A DNA stretch of 64,000 bases, from NCBI RefSeq assembly GCF_014174405.1, contig NZ_JACEGA010000001.1, positions 2,633,001 to 2,697,000 of the forward strand, given 5' to 3'. Below are positions 1 through 10,287 of this stretch, piece after piece. The translations under genes were made by a program, and so were the position numbers. Each line of letters starts with the position of its first letter. Positions within the stretch are counted from its first letter, which is position 1. A model generated the notes under the pieces. The model had not been told where the DNA came from, did no database searches, and saw only the letters and a list, made by a program, of their open reading frames with translations. The stretch is from Variimorphobacter saccharofermentans (GTDB taxonomy: Bacteria; Bacillota; Clostridia; Lachnospirales; Lachnospiraceae).

Positions 1-932
1 CAATCGAAATCTGGTAGCCTTGCTGATGGATATCCTCTTTTATTCGATTCACCCTTTTCTCCACTTCCTTTTCATCAACATCTTTTGCAAAAGCTACAAA
101 TTCATCTCCGCCAATTCTGAAGGTATCCTCAGATCCAAAGTTATCCTTTATTACCTCGGCAATTGATCGTAGCATTTTGTCCCCGGCAGCATGTCCAAGA
201 TAATCATTCAGTTCGTGCAATCCGTTCGCATCAATATAGATACAAGAAATTGACTTCTTGCAGGCATTCATGTATGCAGGAAGATTTGTTTCATAACTAT
301 TCCTATTAAGCAACCCTGTAAGACTATCGTATACACTCATATGTATGATTTGAATTTGATTTCTGAGGTTTTCTATACTGTTTTTCGTAACTGTATACAT
401 AATAGCCCCATATGCGGATAGAATTAATAGCTGAGGCAAAATCATATAAAGAACCATCTCACCTAAATCATGTCCGAGATCGGGCGACTCTATAGGAGTG
501 ACTCTAATCAATACAGAACATAAGATTTCAATATATCCGGTTAAAAACTTTAAGTTCCAAGCCCCTAAAAAATAAGCCAATATCGGAGAGATGATGCAAC
601 AAAAAACAGAGCTACAGAAAGCCATCCAATAAATTCGATACGATCGATATTGGGAAGCAAGCAACATCGGAAGGATATATAGAAGTGTGGCATGGGTATT
701 TAATACAACTGTAGTAATCAAGGTCAAGAGCATGATCAGTACCATGATTACAAACTTGCTTGCAGGATGCGACAACATTTTTTCCTTACGAATAATAACC
801 TGTGGAATACTAATAAGAAGAATTGAAATCAGAAAACAGATCCTCATCGTGGTCTTATCCACTTCAAAAATATTCATTTCATTGAGAATATAAGCTAGTA
901 TAAGGGCTGCACCCATAACTAGCATCGCTGAT
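1..932 (-). pseudogene. Membrane-anchored GGDEF diguanylate cyclase, split by an IS and cut by the window edge
   Basis: Reading right to left, the frame starts with several hydrophobic segments, about 190 residues of membrane domain, then MSVYDSLTGLLNR and the active-site motif RIGGDEFVAF. That motif defines diguanylate cyclases, which make cyclic di-GMP at the inner face of the membrane. The C-terminus lies beyond base 1. The N-terminal end is cut at 932/933 by the IS1182-type element. Across the element, bases 2823-2848 on the minus strand give a start codon and nine codons (MLITEKEVK) that join in frame to SAMLVMGAAL. The gene was therefore probably intact before insertion. It is now likely inactive unless an internal start is used. 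Confidence 0.85.
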
Positions 933-2822
933 GGGGCTGTCGCACTAAGTAATTAGTGCGTAGCTCCTTTTTCAAATAAAATAAATCCCAAACTTCGAAA
1001 AGTAAGGGATTTATGGTAAAATATTAGTATGCTAATACAAAATAATTTACATAAAAATTATACTTCATTTCAGAGTGGATATCAATTAAAACTTCCACTA
1101 AATCTCGAATGTATAATCTCAGAAAATGATTCCGTTCGATTACTAAGTCAGTTTGTGGAGGAAATGGATTTGACTGACTTATATTCTACTTACGAAAGAG
1201 TAAGAGAAAATTCTGTATCGCCTAGAACACTTCTAAAGATTGTACTTTATTCTTACATGAATGGTGATTACTCTTCACGCTCCATGGAGCTTAATTGTAA
1301 GAGGGATATTAATTTCATGTTTCTATTAGAAGGTGCAAATGCTCCTGACCATGCAACTTTTGCAAGATTTCGAAGTATTCATTTTGCACCCTGTTCAAAG
1401 CGTATCTTTGCTGAAATGTCTAACCGCCTTTATAATCTAGGTGAAATATCAGGTGAGACTATTTTTATCGATGGTACAAAGATAGAAGCAAGTTCCAATA
1501 AATATACATTTGTATGGAAAAAAGCTGTTTCAAAAAATCAGGCAAAGCTACTTCTAAAACTGGCGGATTTGATAGCTGATTGCGAGCAACTGTATGATAT
1601 AAAAATAGTTTATGGAAATACTGTAAAAATGAAGCACGTTAAGAAGCTGCGCAAGAATCTTTACACATTAAAAGAACGTGAGAACCTTGTCTTTGTTCAT
1701 GGAATCGGCAAGAGAAAGTCCCCGCTTCAAAAAAGCATTGAAGCATTGGAGGAGTATCTGGCAAAGTTAAAAGAATACAATCAAAAGATATATATTTGTG
1801 GTGAAAGAAATAGTTATTCTAAGACAGACCATGATGCTACCTTTATGAGAATGAAAGAAGATGCTATGAGAAATGGACAATTAAAACCTGCGTACAATCT
1901 GCAGCATGGAGTTGATTCTGAATATATCACTTGGCTTACCATTGGGCCACAGCCAACAGATACAACAACTCTTATTCCATTTTTAAAAGAGGCTGAGGAA
2001 TACTTGAAATTTAAATATAAAAAAATCATAGCAGATGCTGGATATGAAAGTGAAGAAAACTACTTATTTATTGAAAGTAATGGACAAACTTCATTTATAA
2101 AACCTGCTAATTATGAAATATCCAAAACACGAAAGTATCAACAAGATATAGGAAGAATCGAAAATATGGATTATGATAAAGAAGAGGATGCTTATATTTG
2201 TCGTAATGGAAAAAAATTAAACGTTGAATATATCAAACACTCCAAATCAAAAACAGGATATATGAGCGAAAAAACAATTTATAAAAGTAGTGATTGTAGT
2301 GGATGTTCCTACAAAAACGATTGTATCAAAGGAAATAATTGCAAAACACCTTTTGAAGAACGAAATAAAGTTCTTCAAGTAGCAAAAAAGTTTATAAAAC
2401 AAAGGCAAGAAGGTCTTGAGCGAATACTTTCAGAGGAAGGGATACTGCTAAGAATGAATCGTAGTATACAAGCAGAAGGTTCCTTTGGAGATTTAAAGCA
2501 AGACATGCAATTCAGACGTTATCTAAGTAAAGGCACATCAAATGTTCTGGCAGAAAGTGTGCTTCTTGCTATGGCGAGAAACATAAACAAACTACATAAT
2601 AAGATTCAAAATGGAAAAACTGGAATGCATTTATTCCCAATTAAAAGTGCATAGATTTTAAAATGTCTAAATAAAATTTCAAGGCCTATTATTAGGTCTA
2701 TTAAATTACATCATTTTTAAGAAACATAGATGGAACTAAGATGAAACAGATAATAAAAGGCTATTTTCAGGAAAAAGGAAGCTGTCGCTTCACGATTATT
2801 TAATCGTTAAAGCGACAGCCCC
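933..2822 (+). mobile_element. IS1182-family insertion sequence
   Basis: The ends are inverted: GGGGCTGTCGC at 933 and GCGACAGCCCC ending at 2822, enclosing a single transposase gene. The bases outside (TGAT on the left, TTAA on the right) do not form a duplication, yet the disrupted GGDEF reading frame rejoins perfectly across the element. The insertion therefore looks clean but without a visible target duplication. Confidence 0.85.
1029..2654 (+). CDS. IS1182-family DDE transposase
   Basis: A full-length 541-residue transposase. The N-terminal DUF772-type region (about residues 20-130) precedes a DDE catalytic core with FIDGTKIEAS, IADAGYESEENY and an acidic residue in IQAEGSFGDLKQD. A Cys cluster (CSGCSYKNDCIKG) between the last two matches the DDE_Tnp_1_6 C-terminal domain. 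It catalyses movement of its own element, is the only gene inside it and appears intact. Confidence 0.93.
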   Translation: MLIQNNLHKNYTSFQSGYQLKLPLNLECIISENDSVRLLSQFVEEMDLTDLYSTYERVRENSVSPRTLLKIVLYSYMNGDYSSRSMELNCKRDINFMFLLEGANAPDHATFARFRSIHFAPCSKRIFAEMSNRLYNLGEISGETIFIDGTKIEASSNKYTFVWKKAVSKNQAKLLLKLADLIADCEQLYDIKIVYGNTVKMKHVKKLRKNLYTLKERENLVFVHGIGKRKSPLQKSIEALEEYLAKLKEYNQKIYICGERNSYSKTDHDATFMRMKEDAMRNGQLKPAYNLQHGVDSEYITWLTIGPQPTDTTTLIPFLKEAEEYLKFKYKKIIADAGYESEENYLFIESNGQTSFIKPANYEISKTRKYQQDIGRIENMDYDKEEDAYICRNGKKLNVEYIKHSKSKTGYMSEKTIYKSSDCSGCSYKNDCIKGNNCKTPFEERNKVLQVAKKFIKQRQEGLERILSEEGILLRMNRSIQAEGSFGDLKQDMQFRRYLSKGTSNVLAESVLLAMARNINKLHNKIQNGKTGMHLFPIKSA

Positions 2823-2848
2823 TTAACTTCCTTTTCTGTTATCAGCAT

Positions 2849-3647
2849 TTTTTTCTCTCTATTCAACATGCCATAGCACCTTTCTTTACATTTATTCACG
2901 TGTTTTTTGATATATAACTTAAGCTTTAAACGTTTCTTCGTAAAATAAGATACTCGGTCATTTATCACCTCAAACGATAGGAATTTTAAACATCGATAAA
3001 CATAATTTGAATACGTTATAAACGAACCTAGGTGCTGTTCATGATATAAAAATATGCTTTATAGCAAAAAAAATCGCCATTTGACAGCGATTTAGTACCA
3101 TTTATATAGTGCAACTGGCTATCATTTTACAGACCCTATAGTTTTGCGTCCTTACTTTTCAGTAAGTTTGCCCAATATTTATTTATAGATATTATATACT
3201 ATATATAGTTAATATTCAACTTGTATTATTCTAGAGCAGCTCTGAAAGGTAAACTTCTTTAAGTATGTCTAAATTCACCTAAAACAGTAATTGTGGATAT
3301 CTATCCTCTGTTTTATGAACTCTCAGGTAAGTTATCCACATCGTATACTTAGACTTATTTTCTAATCTCATATATCTGTGGATTTATTTTCTGCTGACTT
3401 GAAAAAGTAAATTCCAGTGCAGTACTAAATTCCACTGCACCTCTAAAAACGTTGAAAACTTCATATTTATTCGGGTATATATAGCTGATTTCTGTTATAA
3501 TGTATACAACCACTTGCAAAAAATCTGAATTTACGGCATGGCAAACAGACCAGTGAAAATTCGGTGTGCGAGACTGAATTCCACTAGTCACATTGTAAAA
3601 ATGTGAAAAGTTTATTTCCAGTCTGACAGCAGATTCGTGTGTAATGG
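2849..3647. other. Non-coding stretch with IS-end-like sequence
   Basis: No convincing gene. A 78-codon open frame at 3355-3591 on the minus strand has no family resemblance and no good ribosome site. The stretch contains a 38-bp sequence repeated in inverted form near 17.6 kb, plus several variants of the word GTAAATTCC that also occur just outside the neighbouring IS30 gene (5037-5051). It is probably debris of IS ends. Confidence 0.5.
3393..3430 (+). repeat. 38-bp repeat, left copy of a distant inverted pair
   Basis: This stretch, starting GCTGACTTGAAAAAG, is the exact reverse complement of 17600-17637. Both flanks diverge immediately, so the match is sharply bounded. It probably represents a conserved IS end or protein-binding site. 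Confidence 0.75.
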
Positions 3648-4961
3648 TTAACGGTTAAACTTAATCAGCTTAGGTGTCAGATTGACTTCGTCAGGAGCAA
3701 TCGGCCTAAGCTGAAGTGCTTTTAGAACACTTTCACCAAAGGTTTCCAGAGCCACTTCGTAAGGTGTCCTGCCACCTAGGCTTTCCCTTGGGGTGGAGTT
3801 GATATGATCGACAATCAGATTCATATCCCACTGGGTAAGAAATTCAAAGCTTGTTCCCTTGGGAAGTATCATACGTAGCATGGTATGTACATTTTCCACC
3901 CCGCCTTTTTGGCCACTTCTCATAGGATCGCAATAATAGATACTTGTGCGCTCGATATCATCGATCCCGGTCTCAAGAGATTGTGGATCGCCAAACTCTG
4001 ACCCTCTGTCTGTGACAAGAGTATGAAACAGGGATAGGAACTCATATGTACCGAGTTTCTTCTCCAAACGGTCAAATACCATGCGGACAGTTCCCTTGGT
4101 GCACCGGTTCATGAGAAATGCAAGGAACAGCTTCTCACGCTTCAAAAAGAAGGTAAGAATGACCTTCTTGGATTCCCTTGAAGAATGCACTGTGTCCATT
4201 TCCGTCCAGCTTTCTAAACCCAGAGCCTTAAAATCAGCATAGGTTCTGCCGATGAAAACCGTGCGATCCGTGATCTGGGTTTTATGACATTTACGGAGCT
4301 TGAACTTAGGTTTGCGCTTGAGGTCGATATTTCTTGCCGTGAATAGTCCTTGGTCCAGATAGGTGTATACTGTACGGACAGACAGATTCAGCTCCGGATG
4401 GTTCGTAACGATCTGATAGGGTGACTGCCCCTGAGTAATCAGAGGAGTGACGATTTTATCCTTCCTATGTAGTTCCTGTTTCGTCATGTTGATACCAGCC
4501 CGGGAAGAACTAAGAGATTCACGATATTTTCTGTCAGCGAAACGAGCGTCATAACGATACTTATGGGCAATCGTACAGTGATTAATTCTTTTTTCACAGC
4601 CATTGCAGACATAGGGAGCTTTGTCCAGCCGGTTGCAGCGTTCCTTTACAAAATCCTTGCAGGTCTGATTACAGGTCGGGCAAGAGGTACATTTAATACC
4701 ACAGAGAAGGATTTTGTTACAGACATTGGTTTTACGACAGTGATAGCGATGAATGCAAAAGTTATGGGCATTATAGAACGTTCCCTTATGATACCAGTCA
4801 CTCAATCGATGTAACTTAACTTCCTTTGAAATGGTTGTCGGATCCTTGCACAGATAACGGGCGATATCCTTAAAGCTTCGTCCTTCATTTAATGACTTTT
4901 CAATGAACAAGCGGTCATTAAGTCTCAAGTGTTTTTGGTTACCAGGTATTAGATTACTCAT
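3648..4961 (-). CDS. IS30-family transposase
   Basis: About 437 residues. An N-terminal helix-turn-helix (RSFKDIARYLCKDPTTISKEV) is followed by a Cys/His-rich segment and an rve-type DDE core: WTEMDTVHSS, VTDRGSEFGDP and KGGVENVHTMLR. The order and spacing are those of IS30 transposases. The start at 4961 is chosen over 4997 because AGAAGGAG lies just upstream of MSNLIPGNQ. The gene looks intact. The element ends could not be fixed from the sequence. Confidence 0.92.
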   Translation of the reverse strand: MSNLIPGNQKHLRLNDRLFIEKSLNEGRSFKDIARYLCKDPTTISKEVKLHRLSDWYHKGTFYNAHNFCIHRYHCRKTNVCNKILLCGIKCTSCPTCNQTCKDFVKERCNRLDKAPYVCNGCEKRINHCTIAHKYRYDARFADRKYRESLSSSRAGINMTKQELHRKDKIVTPLITQGQSPYQIVTNHPELNLSVRTVYTYLDQGLFTARNIDLKRKPKFKLRKCHKTQITDRTVFIGRTYADFKALGLESWTEMDTVHSSRESKKVILTFFLKREKLFLAFLMNRCTKGTVRMVFDRLEKKLGTYEFLSLFHTLVTDRGSEFGDPQSLETGIDDIERTSIYYCDPMRSGQKGGVENVHTMLRMILPKGTSFEFLTQWDMNLIVDHINSTPRESLGGRTPYEVALETFGESVLKALQLRPIAPDEVNLTPKLIKFNR

Positions 4962-5153
4962 AAAATCTCCTTCTACTGCCGTCAGAAGGTATGACAATCA
5001 TATCACCTAGGTATGAAAGAGTAAACGCTACTTATGCGAAAGTAAACTCCATCGTTCATAAGAGGAGTAGAATTAAACTTTTCATTTTTCAGGATTTATT
5101 TTCTTTTAAATTTACTCTTTTCAGATATCACTTCCTTTGGTATACTGTTCCTA

Positions 5154-6344
5154 TCAAGAAATGCTTAGTGATGTGCGTTTCTCTGTATAGGATATATCTT
5201 CTCTTGTTAGTTGCCGACCAAAGCTTGCTAGCAAATCGGAAGATATATTTTTTATTGTTCTTTTTATTTCTCTTAATCCTTTTATTCCATTTTCATAAAG
5301 CTGTAACAGTACATCTGCTATCTGTGTCAGCAAATAATGGTTCTTCATAGCATTATAATTAAGGCTGTTTGCATGCTCTATATCATAACGATGGTTTTTC
5401 TGGATGTTAAATCCCTCATTTTCAATCTTCCAGCGTTTCCTTCCGGTCTGTGCAAACTCCCAGGCTGTCTTTCCTCTGATTGGCAACCCGGTGATCCATT
5501 GAAAGCTTCCTTCCGGTTCACCATCTTTCTCTATCTTTAGTTCCATTACTGTGAGATTATGACCCTCATAGTAAAGCTCTGATACCCATTTCATCTCATG
5601 CTTAACACTCTCGCGAGCTTTCCTTTTATGTGTTTTCTCTTCTTTTATAATCTTTTCTTCATTTTCACCCATTCCAACGATGGTTTGATACTCTTTTGCA
5701 AGAGAAGGGATGCTTCCATCTTTAAATCGGAGAAGATATCCCCATCTATTATCTTTACAGATTTGAAATACCGGTTCACAAGCATACAGACTGTCACCAA
5801 GTATGCAAATCGGTAATCTTGGGTAGTCTTTCTTCAGCCTTTTTGCCAGTCTTTTAAAGGCTTTTCTTTCACAATCCTGTTTTTCAACATCTTCATTTTC
5901 ATTTTCAATAAACTCTGTAGCAATGCTGATAATCAGGTTGTCTCCTAATACAATCTTAGCTTCTAATACATTATGATAATAGTAGGTTTTTTCATCTTTG
6001 GTTCCTTTATTAATAGTTTTTCTTAAACAGTGTTCATCTATTTTTTCATTAAAACAGAACAACTGTGTTGCATCGACTATTACCATCCAATATTCACCCA
6101 GAAATCTTGCGTGCTCAAAACTCCTCTTTCTAAGTAACTTTTTAATTATGTGCTTTCTGAATTTCTGTAGTTCTTCTGGATCAAGCTTCTCCAGACATTC
6201 ATTGATAGTCACATAATGAGGAAGATATTCTTTTTCCTCTTTTCCAAGGATCAGACAAAGATTATGCGCACATTCCTCGGTATTAAACTTATCAGTCATA
6301 TCCTGCATAGAAGATATGGTACATACATTTTTCATGATAACGGT
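5154..6344 (-). pseudogene. DDE transposase (IS4-like fold), 5'-truncated
   Basis: The remaining frame (about 395 residues) carries MVIVDATQLF, CILGDSLYACEPVF and RWKIENEGFNIQKN, consistent with the DDE triad of an IS4-type RNase-H-fold transposase. It ends with its own stop at 5154. At its 5' end it runs directly into the terminal repeat of the adjoining IS66 element, whose target duplication (ATAACGGT) lies at 6337-6344. The N-terminus was therefore probably removed by that insertion. The missing part is not on the far side, because a later IS3/IS110 junction replaced it. The exact family is uncertain. Confidence 0.75.
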
Positions 6345-6427
6345 GGTAAGTGATTCAAAACATGGCGTCGTGAATTATTAAGCTGATTATGATAAACTTT
6401 CTGAAAAACAAATTCAGGAGGTTGGTT

Positions 6428-6751
6428 ATGTTCAATCAGGAAAGTTATAGACTATGGAAACAGAGAATACAGGAACAAAAAATCAGCGGGGTGACAATAC
6501 CGGAATGGTGCGAGAAAAATCAGTTATCTCCTCATGCATACTATTACTGGAGAAAGATCATTCGTACACATAAGGAAGACCCGACCGTTTCTCAATCGAC
6601 ATCATTTGCTGAAATTAATCAAACTGAGAAGATCTCCGTTTCATCGTGTGGAGTGTCGCTAACCTGGAAAGACGTCAGTATCCAGATTTCATCGAAGCAA
6701 GAAGCCCTCTTAGCAGCAGAGGTAATTCGAGCGCTGCAATCCTCATGTTGA
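6428..6751 (+). CDS. tnpA: IS66 TnpA (IS66 Orf1-like accessory protein)
   Basis: A 107-residue protein with the IS66 Orf1 signature: YRLWKQRIQEQKISG, PEWCEKNQLSPHAYYYWRK. It is a small helix-turn-helix accessory factor of transposition. The start at 6428 is preferred to 6389 because AGGAGG stands six bases before it. Its stop overlaps the start of tnpB (ATGTTGA), so the two are probably translationally coupled. Confidence 0.88.
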   Translation: MFNQESYRLWKQRIQEQKISGVTIPEWCEKNQLSPHAYYYWRKIIRTHKEDPTVSQSTSFAEINQTEKISVSSCGVSLTWKDVSIQISSKQEALLAAEVIRALQSSC

Positions 6752-7119
6752 GCTCTTTCATTTCAGGGGCGGAACATATTTATCTTGCATGTGGGGCGAC
6801 TGATTTTCGAAAACAGGCTGAATCACTGGTAGCAATGGTTACCATGAAATTCAAGCTCGATCCGTATTCCCCTGTATGTGTATTCCTTTTCTGCAATAAA
6901 AATAAAACTGCGATTAAAGTACTCCGCTACGATAAGAACGGATTTATTCTAGCTAGCAAAAAACTTCTGGAAGGGATGAAATTTCAATGGCCAAAAACCG
7001 AAGAAGAGGTAAAGGATATTTCATTCCGTCAGGTTGAATGGCTGTTGGAAGGGCTTTCGATTGAGCAGCAAAAAGCTCACCGAGATATTATGTTAGAACT
7101 GAAAAACACCTGCTACTGA
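6745..7119 (+). CDS. tnpB: IS66 TnpB (IS66 Orf2-like)
   Basis: A 124-residue accessory protein with the diagnostic TnpB pattern: IYLACGATDFRKQAESL, a FLFCNKNKT strand where most relatives have LFLFCGR, and FQWPKTEEEV near the C-terminus. The start overlaps the tnpA stop. Earlier in-frame ATGs lie inside tnpA. The K-N-K-N variant at the usual CGRR(T/K) position makes this a divergent member compared with the other TnpB copies here. Confidence 0.88.
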   Translation: MLSSFISGAEHIYLACGATDFRKQAESLVAMVTMKFKLDPYSPVCVFLFCNKNKTAIKVLRYDKNGFILASKKLLEGMKFQWPKTEEEVKDISFRQVEWLLEGLSIEQQKAHRDIMLELKNTCY

Positions 7120-7136
7120 CACCGTCAAAACCACGA

Positions 7137-7182
7137 AAAAAAGCCCGCAAATGCCGATGAATTCAGCATTTTACGGGCTTTT
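7137..7182 (+). terminator. Hairpin between tnpB and tnpC
   Basis: AAAAAGCCCG and CGGGCTTTT form a strong stem with an inner AATGC/GCATT pairing, followed by a short T-run. It may attenuate tnpC transcription relative to tnpA and tnpB. Confidence 0.6.
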
Positions 7183-7254
7183 ATAAACTGGAAAAATAAC
7201 TCGAAAAATGGTATAATAGTTAGAGATAAACCTGATAAGAAAGTCGGTGAGGGA

Positions 7255-8877
7255 ATGACGAAACAGGAAGAACTGCTTATGCTGAGAGCCTTGGTTGCAA
7301 AGCAAAAAGAAGAATTGGAACAGAAGGACAAAACGATTGAAAAACAGAATATCCGTATTGAAAACATGATCCAAGCGCTGCTTCATGCAAGACAAAAGCT
7401 GTTCGGAAAATCAACCGAAGTTACCGAGCATATCCCCGGACAGATGAATTTATTCTCTACCACGCAGGATTTGGCAAAAGAACTTTTTCATGAGCAGAAA
7501 AAGATAACGGTACCGGCACATCAACGGAAGACAAGACAACCTGGAGTCCGCGCTGAGATGCTTGCCTCGCTTCCCAAGGATATCGATGAATATATCATCA
7601 ATCCAGAAGAGGTATGTTCCACTTGTGGCGGTAAGTTGAAAGTAATCGGAAAAAGGCTGATCCGCACAGAGGTAGAGTTTATCCCTGCAAGACTTAAGGT
7701 GGTACAGATCGTACAACAAATCGCCAAGTGTACCGAATGCGGTACCGGGAAAAATGATAATCCCAAGGATCATTTTCAAAAAGCAGCAATTCCTAGCTCT
7801 GTATTACCTCATTCCATTGCAACCGCTTCTCTTGTAGCTCAGGTCATGTATCAGAAATTCATGATGGGGATACCATTGAGTCGCCAAGAAAAGGAATGGT
7901 ACCGACTTGGATTGGTACTCCCGCGAAATAACATGGCGCACTGGGTAATCCGATGCAGCGAGGAATGGTTAACTCCTATCTATAATAGGATACATTCTGA
8001 ATTAATGAAATGTGACTGCCTGCATATGGATGAAACCAGAATCCAGTGCAACAAGGAGGAAGGAAGAAAAGCCAGCACAGATTCCTTCATGTGGGTTATC
8101 CGGAGTGGTGCATCGGAGGGTATCACGGCTTCCTACTTTCATTATTCGCCATCCCGAAGCGGTAAGGTTGCTCAGAACTTACTGACAGAATTTAAAGGCT
8201 ATCTGACCACCGATGCATATATAGCTTATGAAAAGGTAGATAATATCAAAAGAAACCTTTGTTGGGCTCATGTTCGTAGGTATATGATAGAGAGCATTCC
8301 TTTGGATAGCCGTGGAAAGGAGATCCCCGGATCGAAGGGTGCTGAAGGTCGAGATCTCATCGATCTTCTATTCAAACTAGAAGATGAAATGAAGGATCTT
8401 TCGCCTGAAATTAGAAAAGAGAAGCGTCAAGTGGCATCGCGTGCCATTCTTGATGCCTTTTGGTCATGGGTTGAAAATACATCAGCTCTTACTACAACGA
8501 ATGAGAAGCTGACTAAGGCACTTGCCTATGCAGCCAACCACAAAAATTACCTTGAAACGTTCTTAGAGGATGGACGGCTACCGATTTCGAATAATCTCTG
8601 CGAGGCTAATATCAAACCTTATGCGACGGCTCGAAGAGCCTGGCTGTTTGCTGACACTCCAAAGGGTGCAACTGCAAATGCAGTTTTATATACTATCGTT
8701 GAATCCGCTAAGGCAAATGATCTGGATGTATATGAATACATTCATCATCTGCTCCGTATAATGCCGGACATAGATTTTAATAATCATCCAGAAATGATTG
8801 ATGCATACCTACCATGGTCAAAAGATTTGCCCCAAGAGTGCAGGTTGAATAAGAGAATACATAAAGAATTCCGCTAG
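7255..8877 (+). CDS. tnpC: IS66-family transposase TnpC, zinc-finger type
   Basis: 540 residues: an N-terminal coiled coil (about 1-60), a CSTCGGKL...CTECGTGK zinc finger (about 118-170), then a DDE core. Catalytic candidates lie in CLHMDETRIQ, YLTTDAYIAYE and ISNNLCEANIKPYA. A short C-terminal IS66 domain (MPDIDFNNHPEMIDAYLPW) closes it. It appears intact and is the catalytic protein of the element. Confidence 0.93.
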   Translation: MTKQEELLMLRALVAKQKEELEQKDKTIEKQNIRIENMIQALLHARQKLFGKSTEVTEHIPGQMNLFSTTQDLAKELFHEQKKITVPAHQRKTRQPGVRAEMLASLPKDIDEYIINPEEVCSTCGGKLKVIGKRLIRTEVEFIPARLKVVQIVQQIAKCTECGTGKNDNPKDHFQKAAIPSSVLPHSIATASLVAQVMYQKFMMGIPLSRQEKEWYRLGLVLPRNNMAHWVIRCSEEWLTPIYNRIHSELMKCDCLHMDETRIQCNKEEGRKASTDSFMWVIRSGASEGITASYFHYSPSRSGKVAQNLLTEFKGYLTTDAYIAYEKVDNIKRNLCWAHVRRYMIESIPLDSRGKEIPGSKGAEGRDLIDLLFKLEDEMKDLSPEIRKEKRQVASRAILDAFWSWVENTSALTTTNEKLTKALAYAANHKNYLETFLEDGRLPISNNLCEANIKPYATARRAWLFADTPKGATANAVLYTIVESAKANDLDVYEYIHHLLRIMPDIDFNNHPEMIDAYLPWSKDLPQECRLNKRIHKEFR

Positions 8878-9024
8878 TGCTAATTGTAGCATACCGGAAT
8901 TCTTTTTTACATACGCCATGTTTTGCATCACTTACATAACGGTGGTGCTAGAATATAAATGGTACAAGTTAGACATGGAAATTCCTTAACATAGAAGTAT
9001 AATAGAATAAATGGAGGAATGAAC

Positions 9025-9312
9025 ATGGCTATACAGTACACAGAGGAATTCAAAATCAATGCAGTAAAATACTGGAATGATCATCAGGATTTAGGCATCG
9101 GAAAGTGCGCAAAGAACTTAGGAATCAGTAAAAGTGCTCTTTCTAATTGGGGGAAAGCCTATACAATTAATGACGGCACGATCCCTACAAGAGGGCGTGG
9201 TAATTTCGAAAGCGACGATGCTAAGGAAATAGCTAGACTACGTAAAGAGTTACGTGATACTCAAGATGCACTTGATATATTAAAAAAAGCAATCGGAATA
9301 CTGGGAAAATGA
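9025..9312 (+). CDS. IS3-family OrfA (InsE/HTH protein)
   Basis: A 95-residue DNA-binding protein: an N-terminal helix-turn-helix (EFKINAVKYW...GKCAKNLGISKSALSNWGKAY) and a C-terminal leucine-zipper-like helix (EIARLRKELRDTQDALDILKKAIGILGK). The start at 9025 is preferred over 9019 because GGAGG (9013-9017) is correctly spaced only for 9025. The A-rich run near the end, just before orfB, is a plausible slippage site for making the OrfAB fusion transposase. Confidence 0.9.
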   Translation: MAIQYTEEFKINAVKYWNDHQDLGIGKCAKNLGISKSALSNWGKAYTINDGTIPTRGRGNFESDDAKEIARLRKELRDTQDALDILKKAIGILGK

Positions 9313-10241
9313 CCGAAGCTCTGTTTCTGGAAGCTGCTATAAAAGAAGAGCAGCTTCTAGAGCAGGGAAAACGCCGGCTGAATGTCTCTGGTGTGCTGAA
9401 AATATTAGGCGTTTCAAGAAGCGGATATCTGAGCTGGAAAAAACGGCTTCCATCTAAAAGAGAGAAAAGAAAACGTATCATTAAAGAGCGGATTATCGAT
9501 ATCTATAAGGACTCCCATCAAAATTATGGTGCGCCAAAGATAACCGAATGTTTAAGGAAAGAAGGAGAAATCATTGCTGAAAAAACCGTAGGTAATTACA
9601 TGCGTGAGCTTGGAATAAAAGCGCAGTACGTAAAACCTTATACAGTGACAACAATAAATTCAGATTTCAGCAATGAGTTAAAAAATATACTAGAGGAGCA
9701 ATTTAATCCCCAAAAACCGGATGCTGTTTGGTGTTCAGATATTACATATATTTGGACATATGAAGGCTTTGTATATCTTACTAGTATCATGGATCTATAT
9801 TCTCGAAAAATAATTGCTTGGACCTTGAGCAATACACTGGAAGCCAGATGGGTAATTGAGACAGTAAATAAGGCTAAAAAAGCGAGAAATGTAAGTGCCC
9901 CGTTAATCTTACATAGTGATCGAGGTATACAGTATGTAAGCACCGAATATATAAAAGCAACAATAGGCATATGCCGAAGTTACTCTAAAAAGGCATATCC
10001 GTGGGATAATGCGTGCATAGAAGCCTTTCATGCATTAATAAAAAGAGAATGGTTGAATCGATTTAAGATATACGATTATAACCAAGCATATCGTCTGGTA
10101 TTCCAGTATATTGATACCTTTTACAATACAATTAGAATACACAGCCATTGTGGATATCTTTCACCTAATGAATACGAATCCAGTTACTGGGATAAACTGA
10201 ATAAAATGGAACGAAAGGAAGCAAGATATGAAGCATGTTAA
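9309..10241 (+). CDS. IS3-family OrfB transposase (rve integrase core)
   Basis: 310 residues in a different frame from orfA and overlapping its stop. A HTH_21 segment (SHQNYGAPKITECL) precedes an rve catalytic domain with Asp near 144 (WCSDITYIW), Asp near 204 (LHSDRGIQY) and Glu near 238 (DNACIEAFHALIKREW). In this family OrfB is mostly produced as a frameshift fusion with OrfA. Confidence 0.93.
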   Translation: MTEALFLEAAIKEEQLLEQGKRRLNVSGVLKILGVSRSGYLSWKKRLPSKREKRKRIIKERIIDIYKDSHQNYGAPKITECLRKEGEIIAEKTVGNYMRELGIKAQYVKPYTVTTINSDFSNELKNILEEQFNPQKPDAVWCSDITYIWTYEGFVYLTSIMDLYSRKIIAWTLSNTLEARWVIETVNKAKKARNVSAPLILHSDRGIQYVSTEYIKATIGICRSYSKKAYPWDNACIEAFHALIKREWLNRFKIYDYNQAYRLVFQYIDTFYNTIRIHSHCGYLSPNEYESSYWDKLNKMERKEARYEAC

Positions 10242-10287
10242 TAGAAAAGTTCACGTTTAACTTGTACTTTTTCTTGACATAGTACCA

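Larger units (their letters stand above)
6345..8935 (+). mobile_element. IS66-family element 1 (zinc-finger TnpC type)
   Basis: The ends are inverted: GTAAGTGATTCAAAACATGG at the left and its near-complement finishing CATCACTTAC at 8935. The 8-bp sequence ATAACGGT occurs at 6337-6344 and again at 8936-8943, matching the 8-bp duplication typical of IS66. Inside are tnpA, tnpB and tnpC, all on the plus strand. An IS150-like element begins inside the right-hand duplication. Confidence 0.88.
8943..10287 (+). mobile_element. IS150-like (IS3-family) element, copy 1
   Basis: The left end is TGGTGCTAGAATATAAATGG and the right end finishes GACATAGTACCA. The element carries orfA and orfB. The flanking triplets (CGG on the left, TTT on the right) are not a duplication. 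The left flank is the IS66 target duplication and the right flank is the middle of an IS110 gene, so this copy sits on a deletion or recombination junction. It is almost identical to the split copy at 32032-36175; one difference noted is at 9299. Confidence 0.9.

Noticed and set aside
3355..3591. 78-codon open frame on the minus strand
   Set aside because: No family resemblance, no ribosome site, and it overlaps repeat sequences that recur elsewhere as non-coding DNA.
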